DNA from: Hyphomonas oceanitis SCH89
GTDB taxonomy: Bacteria; Pseudomonadota; Alphaproteobacteria; Caulobacterales; Hyphomonadaceae
Assembly: GCF_000685295.1 (NCBI RefSeq)
Contig: NZ_ARYL01000022.1
Coordinates: 1-64,000 of the forward strand
Reading direction: 5' to 3'
DNA: 64,000 nt
Positions within the stretch are counted from its first letter, which is position 1. The number at the start of each line of letters is the position of its first letter. The position numbers were made by a program, and so were the translations under genes. Shown in pieces: positions 34,087 through 42,976 of the stretch. The notes beneath the pieces were generated by a model, which saw only the letters and a program-made list of their open reading frames with translations, was not told the origin of the DNA and did no database searches.

Positions 34087-35610
34087 TCAATGCCCGGCGG
34101 CACGCGTCCTCAAGTCCGCCTTCAATACCTTGCCTGTCGCGTTGCGTGGCAACGCCGCAATCAGCTCTACCACTTCCGGCGTCTTCTGCTTCGCGATGCC
34201 GAGCGCCGCGAAATGCGCCTTCACGTCTTCGAGCGAGGGGGCAGCGCCATCGGTCATTTCCACATAGACTTTCACCCGCTCACCCAGCCGCTCGTCCGGC
34301 ATGGCCACCGCGGCTGCGTCAACAATGCCTGACATGCGCCGCATCGCATCTTCCACTTCGCGCGAGGAAATGTTCTCACCGCCGCGGATGATGATGTCCT
34401 TCTTTCGGTCGGTGATGTGCAGGTACCCGTCAGCATCCACATGCCCGACATCGCCAGTGCGATACCATCCACCCGGCAGGAACGCTTTCTGGTTCAGGCG
34501 CGTGTCAAAGTAGCCGAGAAACAGTTCCGGTCCGCGCGTCACGATCTCACCGTCACCCGTCTCCAGCACCTTGTCGTCTTCATCCACGATCAGGATTTCC
34601 GACCCCGGCATCACACGTCCTTCGGTATTCAGCCGCGACTCCAGCGAATCCTCCGCCTTGCCCATCGTCACCGTCGGATGCTCGCTCGAGCCATACGCGT
34701 GCACGACACTGATCCCGAGATCGACGCAACGCTGCACCAGCGCAGCCGGCACTGGCGCGGCTCCGAGCACATAATTCTGCAGGCTCGACAGGTCGCGCCC
34801 GTCTTCGGCCGCCGCATCCAGCAGGCCGCTCATGTGAAACGGCGTGCCGGACGATGCGGTGATCTTGTACGTGTCCACTAGCCGCGCCGCCTCTTGTGCA
34901 TTCCACTGGTCCATCGCCACAACCGGCGTACCGTGCGCCACAAAGCGCAGCAACTGCAATGCCCCCGCGACATGTCCCGGCGGCCAGGGTGACAGGAAAG
35001 TCTCCTCCTCTACCGGACCGCGCGCCTCCGCCTGCGAATCCAGCTCCGCCAGCAGCGTCGCGCCGGAATGCATCACGCCTTTCGGATCCGCCGTCGTGCC
35101 AGACGTATAGACCAGGAAGGAAAAAGCTTCCGGCGCCACGCGCGCAGGGTCGCCGCCTGGTTCACCGGCTTCGAGCACGGCATAGCTGTCGCCCGCAACA
35201 AAGTGATGTTTCAGGTCCGGCAGGTCGCCACACGCCGCCAGCAACGCCGCATAATCCGTGCCCCGAAATTCATCCGGCGTGACGATCGCTTTTGCGCGCG
35301 ACTGGCGCAGCACGAAAGCCAGATCCTTCGCCTTGTAGATTGTCACGATCGGCAGGAATACGGCGCCCGCATAGGCCGCACCGACCAGCGCTGTCAGCCA
35401 TTCGGCCCAGGCCGGCAGCATGACCGCCACGACATCGCCTTTGCCAATGCCCAATTCCCGGAAACGCGCACCTACCGCCTCGCCACGCTGAAACAAATCG
35501 GCCAGCGTTGTGATTTCAGGACGCACATCGGAATGCACGACAAGGCGCGCCTCCGGCTGTGCTCTGGCCGCCAGCACAAACGCATCATGCAAACTTGAAT
35601 GAAATGCCAT
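34087..35610 (-). CDS. Acyl-CoA synthetase (AMP-dependent ligase)
   Basis: A 507-residue ligase with all ANL motifs intact: P-loop Y-T-S-G-T-T-A-D-P-K, Y-G-S-S-E, Y-R-T-G-D, D-R-K-K-D-I-I-I-R-G-G and the A10 lysine in N-A-T-G-K. Closest in motif pattern to 2,3-dihydroxybenzoate/cyclohexanecarboxylate-type CoA ligases, but the substrate is uncertain. The ATG at 35610 follows GGGAG; the longer upstream frame lacks a ribosome-binding site. It is divergent from TonB receptor 2. Confidence 0.88.
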   Translation of the reverse strand: MAFHSSLHDAFVLAARAQPEARLVVHSDVRPEITTLADLFQRGEAVGARFRELGIGKGDVVAVMLPAWAEWLTALVGAAYAGAVFLPIVTIYKAKDLAFVLRQSRAKAIVTPDEFRGTDYAALLAACGDLPDLKHHFVAGDSYAVLEAGEPGGDPARVAPEAFSFLVYTSGTTADPKGVMHSGATLLAELDSQAEARGPVEEETFLSPWPPGHVAGALQLLRFVAHGTPVVAMDQWNAQEAARLVDTYKITASSGTPFHMSGLLDAAAEDGRDLSSLQNYVLGAAPVPAALVQRCVDLGISVVHAYGSSEHPTVTMGKAEDSLESRLNTEGRVMPGSEILIVDEDDKVLETGDGEIVTRGPELFLGYFDTRLNQKAFLPGGWYRTGDVGHVDADGYLHITDRKKDIIIRGGENISSREVEDAMRRMSGIVDAAAVAMPDERLGERVKVYVEMTDGAAPSLEDVKAHFAALGIAKQKTPEVVELIAALPRNATGKVLKADLRTRAAGH

Positions 35611-35734
35611 GTCGTCTCCCGATCGAATTTTCAGTCGCAGGCGTTTCACAATGCGCGAGCCCGGACAAGCCTGATGAATCCATCTTGACCTCAAAATAGA
35701 TCGTCGACAGGACTTGCTATACTATGTTTAGTTA

Positions 35735-35749
35735 GTACACTAGGTTTAA
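35735..35749. promoter_or_regulatory. Variant cluster operator (CACTAGGT core) upstream of TonB receptor 2
   Basis: GTACACTAGGTTTAA, 9/15 to the consensus, sharing the CACTAGGT variant core with the site at 40429. It is placed between the ligase at 35610 and TonB receptor 2, 71 bp before the latter's start. Confidence 0.45.
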
Positions 35750-35819
35750 CAACTAAAAATTGACGGCGGGTCGCTCGGAATTCCGGGTGTCCCGAATATT
35801 CACAGGGGAGAAACAAAAC

Positions 35820-38102
35820 ATGTTACGTGGCCATAGGACTGTCGCATCCGCATCGCGGTTTTTGATCATGCTCGGCACGGCATCGGCTATCGCCATATCT
35901 GCGGCGAACGCTCAAGATACAGCGGAGGAGGTCCTTGCGCCGATTGATGAAACGACAGACCGGGTCAATCGCCTTGGCACGATTGTGATTACCGCGCAAA
36001 AACGCGAGGAAAACCTTCAGGACGTTCCAATCGCCGTAACAGCCTTCTCCGCCGACTCAATCGAGAAGCTTGGTTTTGATCAGATCAATCAGGTCGCATG
36101 GCAGACTCCGAATTTTACGGTCACCGGGCTTCAGGGTGAAGGTGGAGGCGGATCGACGAATGCTTGGCTCAGCCTCCGCGGTATCAGCTTCGTTGACTTC
36201 TCGAACGTCAATGATGGACCCGTCGCGCTGTATATCGACGAAGTTTTCCAGCCCGCGCAGGGCGCCGCACTGAGCCAACTATTCGACGTGGAGAGGGTTG
36301 AGGTCCTGAAGGGTCCGCAGGGAACCCTGTTCGGCCGCAATACGACTGCGGGTCTGGTCCACTTCATCTCGCGCGACCCGGGCGACACACTCAATGGGTA
36401 TGTCAGTGCCGAGGTCGGTGAATTTGACAAGCGCGTTCTTGAAGGCGCCATCGGCGGCCCCGTCACGGACGGACTGAAAATGCGCCTGTCTGCCCGTTAT
36501 AGCGAAAATGGGGAACTGCAGACCAATCCGATCACAGGACAGGGAGGATTCGGCGAGTCGGAAGTTATCGCCCTTCGCGGTACCCTCATGGCAGATCTGA
36601 CGCCAGATGCGGATCTTACGATCCGCGCCAATCACACGCAATCACGCGGCACCACCACAAGCCCCGTCTTCTTCGGAATCCTCGAGCAGGATGGCGTCAC
36701 GAATTGTGCCGTCGGCAATGTTGAGGCAGGCAACTGCTACACCCGGCTTGGATTGCAGATTCCCACTCAAGACTTCGAAGATGCGTATGCCGAATTCCCG
36801 CTGCCGATGAATTACAACAAATCCGGCGTTTCCGCGCGGGTGCGCTGGGATTTCGGATGGGCGGATTTCACGTCCATCACGAGCTATGAACAATACGACA
36901 CCGTAACGCGTTACGCCACAACTCCAGGTGCCTATCTCTCAACCGGAGGGGCCTCCTATCTTGCGCCATTCTTCACTGCCGACACAGAAGCGCTCAGTCA
37001 GGAATTCAGGCTCAATGGTGCAAACGAAAATGCCAAATGGGTCGTGGGTGCATATGCCTACAAGGACGAACGCAAGATTGAGAACACGACGGCATTCGTG
37101 TCATCGAATTTTCCGGGCAACGAGCTGAGCCTTGGCAGCGGCAATGGTCAGGTCGATACCAATGCCTGGGCTGTATTCGCCCAGGTTGATAACGAATTGA
37201 CTGAAAAATTGTCACTGGTTGTCGGCGGACGCTACACCGATGAAGAGCGGACACTCGAGGAAATGATGACACGCGGCGGCGATTCGATCGCGGCTCCGGA
37301 ATCAACATCGTTCAGCAATTTCTCCGGCGACATCACCCTCAACTACAAGCCCAGCGACAATATCCTGACCTATGCCAAACTGTCTCGCGGATTCAAGAGC
37401 GGTGGCTTCGCCGCAAACGCCACCAGTCTGGCCGCCCGTGGTCCGGCTACGGCGGAGAATCTCACGGCCTGGGAGGCGGGACTCAAGTCGGACCTGTTCG
37501 GCGACCGGTTGCGCATAAACGGAGCGGTCTTCCTGTATGATTTCGAAGGCCTACAGGCGAATGCCGGCACGTCTGATCAACAGGGAAATATTGTCGTCGA
37601 CTTCCTCAATGCCGGTGATGCCACGGTTACCGGTGCGGAATTGGAGATCACGGCGGTTCCCACTGACTCCCTGTATCTCTCATTGGGCGTTGGACTGCTT
37701 GATTCCGAGATCAAGTCAGATCTTATTTTTGACGGCAGCGTGGTGAACGGCAACAGCCTGCCAGGCGCTCCAGAATTGAATGCGAACGCCTTGATTCGTT
37801 ACACCCTCCCGCGCACCAGTGTTGGCGAGTTCGACCTGCAACTCGATGGACGGTATCAGACGGAAACAAGCCTGAATATCGACGCTAACCCTTACGAAAT
37901 TCAGGGTGCCTACGGAATCGCCAATCTGAGACTTATGTGGACATCGTCTGATGGCGGACTCAACGGCCAAGTATTTCTCGAGAACCTGACGGACGAAACA
38001 TACTACACGAACAAGTTCTATTCGCCTGGCCTTTTCGATGTGGTCTTTGCCCAGCGAAACCTTCCCCGGACCTGGGGCGTGCGGCTCGGCTACAAGTTCT
38101 GA
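35820..38102 (+). CDS. TonB-dependent outer-membrane receptor, copy 2
   Basis: A 760-residue receptor with a signal peptide ending near A-N-A-Q-D, TonB-box-like G-T-I-V-I-T-A-Q-K, plug motif G-P-Q-G-T-L-F-G-R-N-T-T-A-G and a beta-barrel ending W-G-V-R-L-G-Y-K-F with the terminal Phe needed for outer-membrane insertion. The ATG at 35820 follows GGGGAG. It resembles copy 1 in the N-terminal half (shared R-E-E-N-L-Q-D-V-P or E-E-N-L-Q-D-V-P) and is likewise followed by a hairpin and an MFS gene. Confidence 0.92.
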   Translation: MLRGHRTVASASRFLIMLGTASAIAISAANAQDTAEEVLAPIDETTDRVNRLGTIVITAQKREENLQDVPIAVTAFSADSIEKLGFDQINQVAWQTPNFTVTGLQGEGGGGSTNAWLSLRGISFVDFSNVNDGPVALYIDEVFQPAQGAALSQLFDVERVEVLKGPQGTLFGRNTTAGLVHFISRDPGDTLNGYVSAEVGEFDKRVLEGAIGGPVTDGLKMRLSARYSENGELQTNPITGQGGFGESEVIALRGTLMADLTPDADLTIRANHTQSRGTTTSPVFFGILEQDGVTNCAVGNVEAGNCYTRLGLQIPTQDFEDAYAEFPLPMNYNKSGVSARVRWDFGWADFTSITSYEQYDTVTRYATTPGAYLSTGGASYLAPFFTADTEALSQEFRLNGANENAKWVVGAYAYKDERKIENTTAFVSSNFPGNELSLGSGNGQVDTNAWAVFAQVDNELTEKLSLVVGGRYTDEERTLEEMMTRGGDSIAAPESTSFSNFSGDITLNYKPSDNILTYAKLSRGFKSGGFAANATSLAARGPATAENLTAWEAGLKSDLFGDRLRINGAVFLYDFEGLQANAGTSDQQGNIVVDFLNAGDATVTGAELEITAVPTDSLYLSLGVGLLDSEIKSDLIFDGSVVNGNSLPGAPELNANALIRYTLPRTSVGEFDLQLDGRYQTETSLNIDANPYEIQGAYGIANLRLMWTSSDGGLNGQVFLENLTDETYYTNKFYSPGLFDVVFAQRNLPRTWGVRLGYKF

Positions 38103-38128
38103 ACCCGATAATCGCAGGTATGTCATCA

Positions 38129-38160
38129 CCGCGCGCCACAATAATCAGGTGGTTGCGCGG
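38129..38160 (+). terminator. Intergenic hairpin between TonB receptor 2 and MFS transporter
   Basis: CCGCGC-G-CCAC pairs with GTGG-TT-GCGCGG around a nine-base loop; there is no T-run. It has the same position as the hairpin after TonB receptor 1. Confidence 0.45.
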
Positions 38161-38198
38161 TAGGTGGCCCGTACACCAGATCTTGGATGGAGGCAGAT

Positions 38199-39539
38199 AT
38201 GGTCGAAAAGACGCATGTCCGGAATACAGACGAACAGACTGAGTACGCTTTTCCTCCCGCAACGCTGGCATGGCTCAGCGTTGCAGTCCTGCTCATCATG
38301 GGACTCATGGCGTTTCTGGACCGTCAGATAATCGCGCTCCTGGTGGACTCCATCAAGTTGGACCTAGGGGTTTCCGATTTCCAGGTAAGCTTGCTGCAGG
38401 GTCTGGCATTCGGAATTTTATATGCAACGGCAGGATTGCCGCTTGGGTACGCTGTTGATCGATATTCCCGTCGCTGGGTCATTTTTTGGGGCGTGATGGC
38501 CTGGTCGATATGTGCCATGCTCTGCGGGCTTTCAGAAACGTACGGCACATTGCTCGCAGCACGGATAGGGGTTGGATTGGGCGAGGCCGCGCTAGGGCCA
38601 GCGGCCTATTCGATACTGAGTGACCTGTTCCCGAAAAAACGCCTCGCGCTGGCACTCTCGGTCTACTCGATCGGGTCGCTGCTCGGAGCATCGGTTGCTT
38701 ATGCGATTGGTGGCGCGGTTGTTACCTGGGCTGCCCATGGCGGCACCTTGCCGCTCTTGCCGGATCTTGAAATATGGCAGATTGCCTTCGTGGTAACGGG
38801 CTTTCCGGGCATTCTGATTGCTTTTCTCGTCTTTGCCATGCCGGAACCGAAGCGCCGACACCTGTTGGCGGCAGAAGCGGCGCCGCTAAAGGCCGTGTTC
38901 GCTTTCATGGGGGCTCATGCCCGCTTCATCATCTGCCTGATCGGCGGCTCTGCCTGCATGATGGTGTGTGCCTATGCCGGAATGTCCTGGACCGCCGTCA
39001 TCCTTCACCGCGTCTACGGCTGGTCGATCGCAACAGTCGGCATGTCGCTCGGGGCCTGGTCCGCCGTGCTCGGTGTATTTGGCTTGCTGATGAATGGGGC
39101 ATTGGTGGACTTGCTTTACACGCGGGGCGTTCGTGATGCGCACCTGCGTTACTATGTCTATGGCATGGGAATCATCGCATTCGCAGCACCAGTCATTCTC
39201 ATTATGCCTTTTGGCGCATTGGGTTTCCTGCTTGCCATGGCGCCCGTCAAGATTTTGGGCAACTTCATCGGCGTGTCTGCTGCAGCGCTACAGATCGCAA
39301 CTCCCGCAGAGTTGCGCGGTCGCATGTCGGCTGTATTTATCGCATCGATCTCGATTGCCGGGCTGACGATCGGTCCGTCATTTCCAGCATTCCTGACAGA
39401 CTTCGTATTTCAAGATCAACTGGCCGTGAAGAAATCTCTCGCAGCGACTTATATCGTGTTCGCACCACTTGGCGCGGCGTTCTTTTTTTTCGGGATGAAA
39501 CCGTTCCGGAGCTTCACGCCGGTTGAAACGGCGCGATGA
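38199..39539 (+). CDS. MFS transporter (spinster-like), copy 2
   Basis: A 446-residue protein with about twelve transmembrane segments and the motif F-L-D-R-Q in the first helix region, as in copy 1 (V-D-R-Q). The ATG at 38199 has GGAGG six bases before it; the upstream ATG at 38187 does not. It lies 96 bp after TonB receptor 2 and probably forms an import pair with it. Its 3' end is 14 bp from the convergent GntR gene, leaving no room for a separate terminator. Confidence 0.87.
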   Translation: MVEKTHVRNTDEQTEYAFPPATLAWLSVAVLLIMGLMAFLDRQIIALLVDSIKLDLGVSDFQVSLLQGLAFGILYATAGLPLGYAVDRYSRRWVIFWGVMAWSICAMLCGLSETYGTLLAARIGVGLGEAALGPAAYSILSDLFPKKRLALALSVYSIGSLLGASVAYAIGGAVVTWAAHGGTLPLLPDLEIWQIAFVVTGFPGILIAFLVFAMPEPKRRHLLAAEAAPLKAVFAFMGAHARFIICLIGGSACMMVCAYAGMSWTAVILHRVYGWSIATVGMSLGAWSAVLGVFGLLMNGALVDLLYTRGVRDAHLRYYVYGMGIIAFAAPVILIMPFGALGFLLAMAPVKILGNFIGVSAAALQIATPAELRGRMSAVFIASISIAGLTIGPSFPAFLTDFVFQDQLAVKKSLAATYIVFAPLGAAFFFFGMKPFRSFTPVETAR

Positions 39540-39553
39540 CTCCGGGCGTCGAA

Positions 39554-40366
39554 CTAAACGTTCAGCGCGTCGACAACCCGCTCACCTTCGCCGGGACCCG
39601 CCCAACGCGCATGGGCGTTCTTGAGGTGCAAGCGCCAGTGCGCAACGGCAGCTTCTTCTTCGTGCGCTTCGATCAGCTGAATCAGCTTGCGATACGACTT
39701 CATACCACCCAGGAGACGTTTCTTTCGGGTCTCGGGATCGATCGGATCGCGGCGCATGACGTCAGTCTTGTGATTGGCCATCAGGTCCAGGAGCATCTGG
39801 TTGATGAAGGTAAGCGTCTGGTTGCCGGCCAGCTTGACCAGCAGCAGGTGGAAATCTGCAACGCCGCGGGTGAAAGCCTCGATGCGCGACCCGTCGACAA
39901 GCGACAATAGGTACTCAAGATGCTCGCTCAGGGCCGCTACCGCATCCGTGTTGTTGCGCATCTGGCACAGTGTGCGCACGACGTATGGCTCAAGCGCCAT
40001 CTGCGACGCATACAGATCGGCAATCGTCGTTCCCTGCGATTGCAGGACATACCCGGCATAGCGGGACGCCACTTCGGCGCGTGGGCGGTGCACCTGCGCC
40101 CCGGAGCGCGATCCGCGTGTCACGGAGATAAGGTTCTCGGCTTCGAGGATGCGATAGGCTTCACGCAGGGTCGGGCGCGAGACACCGAGTGTTTCCATCA
40201 GCTGACCTTCCGGCGGCAGCGTGTCGCCCTCAGTCAACTCGCCGCGTACGATCTGGCCACGGATCTTGTCGGCAACGACTTCGGAGGTTTTTGGCGTCCG
40301 GATACGCTGTTGCGCACCACCGTTCGGCCGCAGGTCTTCACGTGTCATCGTCGATTTCGTTGTCAT
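39554..40366 (-). CDS. GntR-family (FadR/FCD-type) transcriptional regulator
   Basis: A 270-residue regulator. The winged helix (about residues 25-90) contains L-G-V-S-R-P-T-L-R-E-A-Y and a G-S-R-S-G-A-Q-V wing; the helical C-terminal domain has the FCD His-type positions (D-F-H-L-L, H-W-R-L-H-L). It is divergent from the CoA ligase at 40503. The intergenic region holds a GTAACCTATA box, resembling the GTTACCTATT boxes of the first GntR gene, and a variant cluster operator. The start at ATG 40366 has GGACGAA upstream. Confidence 0.88.
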   Translation of the reverse strand: MTTKSTMTREDLRPNGGAQQRIRTPKTSEVVADKIRGQIVRGELTEGDTLPPEGQLMETLGVSRPTLREAYRILEAENLISVTRGSRSGAQVHRPRAEVASRYAGYVLQSQGTTIADLYASQMALEPYVVRTLCQMRNNTDAVAALSEHLEYLLSLVDGSRIEAFTRGVADFHLLLVKLAGNQTLTFINQMLLDLMANHKTDVMRRDPIDPETRKKRLLGGMKSYRKLIQLIEAHEEEAAVAHWRLHLKNAHARWAGPGEGERVVDALNV

Positions 40367-40415
40367 TTCGTCCAACTTTCTGTCGCGCCCTGAACCAGGC
40401 GCTTTGTATCGCCCA

Positions 40416-40425
40416 GTAACCTATA
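40416..40425. promoter_or_regulatory. Putative GntR box (GTAACCTATA)
   Basis: Ten bases with a GT-A-AC core, about 50 bp upstream of the second GntR gene and similar to the two boxes at 15061 and 15124. Confidence 0.4.
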
Positions 40426-40428
40426 ATA

Positions 40429-40443
40429 GTTTACCTAGTGTAA
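40429..40443. promoter_or_regulatory. Variant cluster operator (ACCTAGTG core)
   Basis: GTTTACCTAGTGTAA, 9/15 to the consensus; within GTTTACCTAGTGTAAC six of eight half-site positions pair. It is in the divergent region between GntR and the ligase at 40503. Confidence 0.45.
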
Positions 40444-40502
40444 CATCTCAGGCAAAACTCTGCCAGATCAACCAATCCTGTACAATATTGACGGAATTAC
40501 AA

Positions 40503-42050
40503 ATGTCTCACCCAAGACTCCATGCAAGTGTCGCGCCGGACAAGCCCGCTGTGATCGTCGCCGAAACCGGCGAATTTCTCTCTTATGGCGATTTGGAACG
40601 CTCGGCAAACCAGGGCGCCCATCTCCTGCGCCGTCTCGGGCTGCAGTCAGGCGATACGATCGCCCTCTGGCTGCCGAACATCCCGGCCTACTTCACCCTC
40701 TACTGGGCCGCCCAGCGCGCAGGGCTCTACATCGCCCCCGTGGCAACCGCGCTCACCGCCGAGGAGGCCGCCTATATCCTCTCCGACAGCGGCGCACAGC
40801 TCCTGGTCACGCATGAGGCCGTTAAGGGCGCAGCCGACCTTCTGGCCAGCCACCTTCCGTCCTCCGTCGCGCATGCCTATCAGCTTGGCGCGGGCCTGGC
40901 AGGTCTCGCCGACTGGAACACGGCCATCGCACAAGAACCCGCCACACACATCGCTGACGAGGCACCCGGCTTCCACATGGTCTATTCTTCCGGCACGACC
41001 GGGCGGCCCAAGGGCATCCGCCAGCCGCTCGCCACCGGCGCGGCGACAGATCCCCATCCCCTCGCCGAGCGCATGCGCGCCGCCTACGGCATGGACGAGA
41101 CCAGCGTCTACCTCTCCCCGGCGCCCCTCTACCATACCGCGCCCCTCGCCTTCTCGACCTCATGCCACCGCCTCGGCGCCACCGTCGTGATGATGCAGAA
41201 GTTTGATCCCCAACGCGCCCTGAAGACCATCGAGACGTACAAAGTCACGATCAGCCAGATGGTCCCCACCATGTTCGTGCGGCTCCTCCGCCTGCCGGAG
41301 GTCATACGCCTCGGTTATGACATCTCGAGCCTGAAAACCCTGATCCATGCCGCCGCGCCCTGCCCGGTCGATATCAAGCACCAGATGATCGACTGGCTCG
41401 GTCCCATCCTGCTTGAATATTACGGCGGCTCGGAAGGAAATGGCGCCACTAATATCACATCCGAAGAATGGCTGGAGAAGCCGGGCTCCGTCGGCCGCGC
41501 CAGCGTCGGCATCCTGCATATCTGCGATGAAGACGGCCGCGAGCTCACCCCGGGCAAACCAGGTATTGTCTATTTCGAGGGCGCTTCCGATTTCCACTAC
41601 CACAATGATCCTGAAAAGACGCGCAAGTCCCGCCATCCGGATCACGCCAACTGGTCAACGCTCGGAGATATCGGTTATCTTGATACGGACGGTTATCTCT
41701 TTCTCACAGACCGCAAGAGCTTCATGATCATTTCCGGCGGCGTGAACATCTACCCCCAGGAGGCCGAGAACGCACTCGTCTCGCACCCTGCAGTTATGGA
41801 TGCCGCCGTGATAGGTGTGCCCGACCCGGAAATGGGTGAACAGGTCAAGGCCGTCGTCCAGCCGGTCGACCCAAAGGATGCCACACCCGAATTTGCCGCC
41901 GAACTCATGGCCTGGTGCCGGGCAAAGCTCTCGCCAGTCAAATGCCCCAAAAGCGTGGACTTCGACCCGGACTTGCCTCGCGGCGACAATGGCAAGCTCT
42001 ACAAGCGCCAGATCCGTGACCGCTACTGGCCAGCCCGTACCGACACCTGA
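40503..42050 (+). CDS. Acyl-CoA synthetase (AMP-dependent ligase)
   Basis: A 515-residue ligase with Y-S-S-G-T-T-G-R-P-K-G, Y-G-G-S-E-G, L-G-D-I-G, D-R-K-S-F-M-I-I-S-G-G-V-N-I-Y-P and the A10 lysine in G-D-N-G-K-L-Y. The motifs are of FadD13/FadD-like acyl-CoA synthetases, with an intact active site. The open frame extends 282 bases upstream through the GntR promoter; the ATG at 40503 is the real start, as family members begin here. It is followed by an SDR 27 bp downstream. Confidence 0.88.
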   Translation: MSHPRLHASVAPDKPAVIVAETGEFLSYGDLERSANQGAHLLRRLGLQSGDTIALWLPNIPAYFTLYWAAQRAGLYIAPVATALTAEEAAYILSDSGAQLLVTHEAVKGAADLLASHLPSSVAHAYQLGAGLAGLADWNTAIAQEPATHIADEAPGFHMVYSSGTTGRPKGIRQPLATGAATDPHPLAERMRAAYGMDETSVYLSPAPLYHTAPLAFSTSCHRLGATVVMMQKFDPQRALKTIETYKVTISQMVPTMFVRLLRLPEVIRLGYDISSLKTLIHAAAPCPVDIKHQMIDWLGPILLEYYGGSEGNGATNITSEEWLEKPGSVGRASVGILHICDEDGRELTPGKPGIVYFEGASDFHYHNDPEKTRKSRHPDHANWSTLGDIGYLDTDGYLFLTDRKSFMIISGGVNIYPQEAENALVSHPAVMDAAVIGVPDPEMGEQVKAVVQPVDPKDATPEFAAELMAWCRAKLSPVKCPKSVDFDPDLPRGDNGKLYKRQIRDRYWPARTDT

Positions 42051-42077
42051 TACCCTGACCTCAGGAGACACACGCCC

Positions 42078-42905
42078 ATGACAGACACACCCATCCACCC
42101 CGCCCTCACCGCAGGCCGCTTGGCAATCGTTACCGGCGGCGCCAGCGGCATCGGCCTTCCCGCCGCCCACCGGTTCAAGGATCTTGGCCTCACGGTCTGT
42201 ATCCTCGATCGCAATCTCTCGTCCCTCGACATCGAAGGGCACGGTTTCATCGTCCACGAACAGGACATTTCAGACGCGCGATCCGTCAGCGCGCTCGCGG
42301 CATCCCTCATTGCGGAACATGGCCCGCCCGCCGTCCTGATGAACAATGCCGGCATCGGCGGCGGCGGCGACATACTCGCAGACATCGATGCGTGGGAGGC
42401 CGTCATCGCCACCAATCTCATGGGCATGGTCTATGGCCTGAAGGCGTTCCTGCCGGCCATGCTGGCGGGCGACCAACCCGGCCTCATCATCAACACAGGC
42501 TCCAAGCAGGGCATTACCCAGCCGCCCGGCAACACCGCCTACAATGTCAGCAAGTCCGGCGTGAAAGCCCTGACCGAGGGCCTCGCCCACACGCTGCGGG
42601 ACAAGACCGGCAGCCGCATCACTGCTCACCTCCTGATCCCCGGCTTCACTTATACGGGCATGATCGCCCGGCACATCCCCACCCAGCCGCCCGGCGCGTG
42701 GTCTTCGGAGCAAGTCGTTGATTTCATGATGCAATCGCTTGACCGCGGCGACTTCTACATCCTCTGCCCCGACAATGACACGCCGCGCGAAACAGACGAG
42801 AAACGCATCCTCTGGAACGCCGGCGACATCATAGAGAACCGCCCCGCCCTGTCACGCTGGCACCCGGACTATAAGGATGCGTTCGACGCCTTCATGGTGG
42901 ACTGA
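42078..42905 (+). CDS. SDR-family oxidoreductase
   Basis: A 275-residue SDR with T-G-G-A-S-G-I-G, N-N-A-G and catalytic Y-N-V-S-K. A longer C-terminal part (W-S-S-E-Q-V-V-D-F-M and a region rich in charged residues) distinguishes it from the other SDRs here. AGGAG lies before the ATG. Co-transcribed with the ligase at 40503. Substrate unknown. Confidence 0.85.
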   Translation: MTDTPIHPALTAGRLAIVTGGASGIGLPAAHRFKDLGLTVCILDRNLSSLDIEGHGFIVHEQDISDARSVSALAASLIAEHGPPAVLMNNAGIGGGGDILADIDAWEAVIATNLMGMVYGLKAFLPAMLAGDQPGLIINTGSKQGITQPPGNTAYNVSKSGVKALTEGLAHTLRDKTGSRITAHLLIPGFTYTGMIARHIPTQPPGAWSSEQVVDFMMQSLDRGDFYILCPDNDTPRETDEKRILWNAGDIIENRPALSRWHPDYKDAFDAFMVD

Positions 42906-42919
42906 CTGCCCCAAACGCA

Positions 42920-42944
42920 CACGCCCGCACAAGTGGCGGGCGTG
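42920..42944. terminator. Hairpin between convergent SDR and amidohydrolase genes
   Basis: Perfect 9-bp stem CACGCCCGC/GCGGGCGTG with loop ACAAGTG, without a T-run. It lies between two convergent genes and probably ends both transcripts. Confidence 0.6.
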
Positions 42945-42976
42945 GCGTATCCTGATATCTGTGTTGGGCTTGTTCC

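Noticed and set aside
40221-40502. N-terminal extension of the CoA ligase at 40503
   Set aside because: It would run through the divergent GntR gene start and the operator; ligase homology begins only at 40503.
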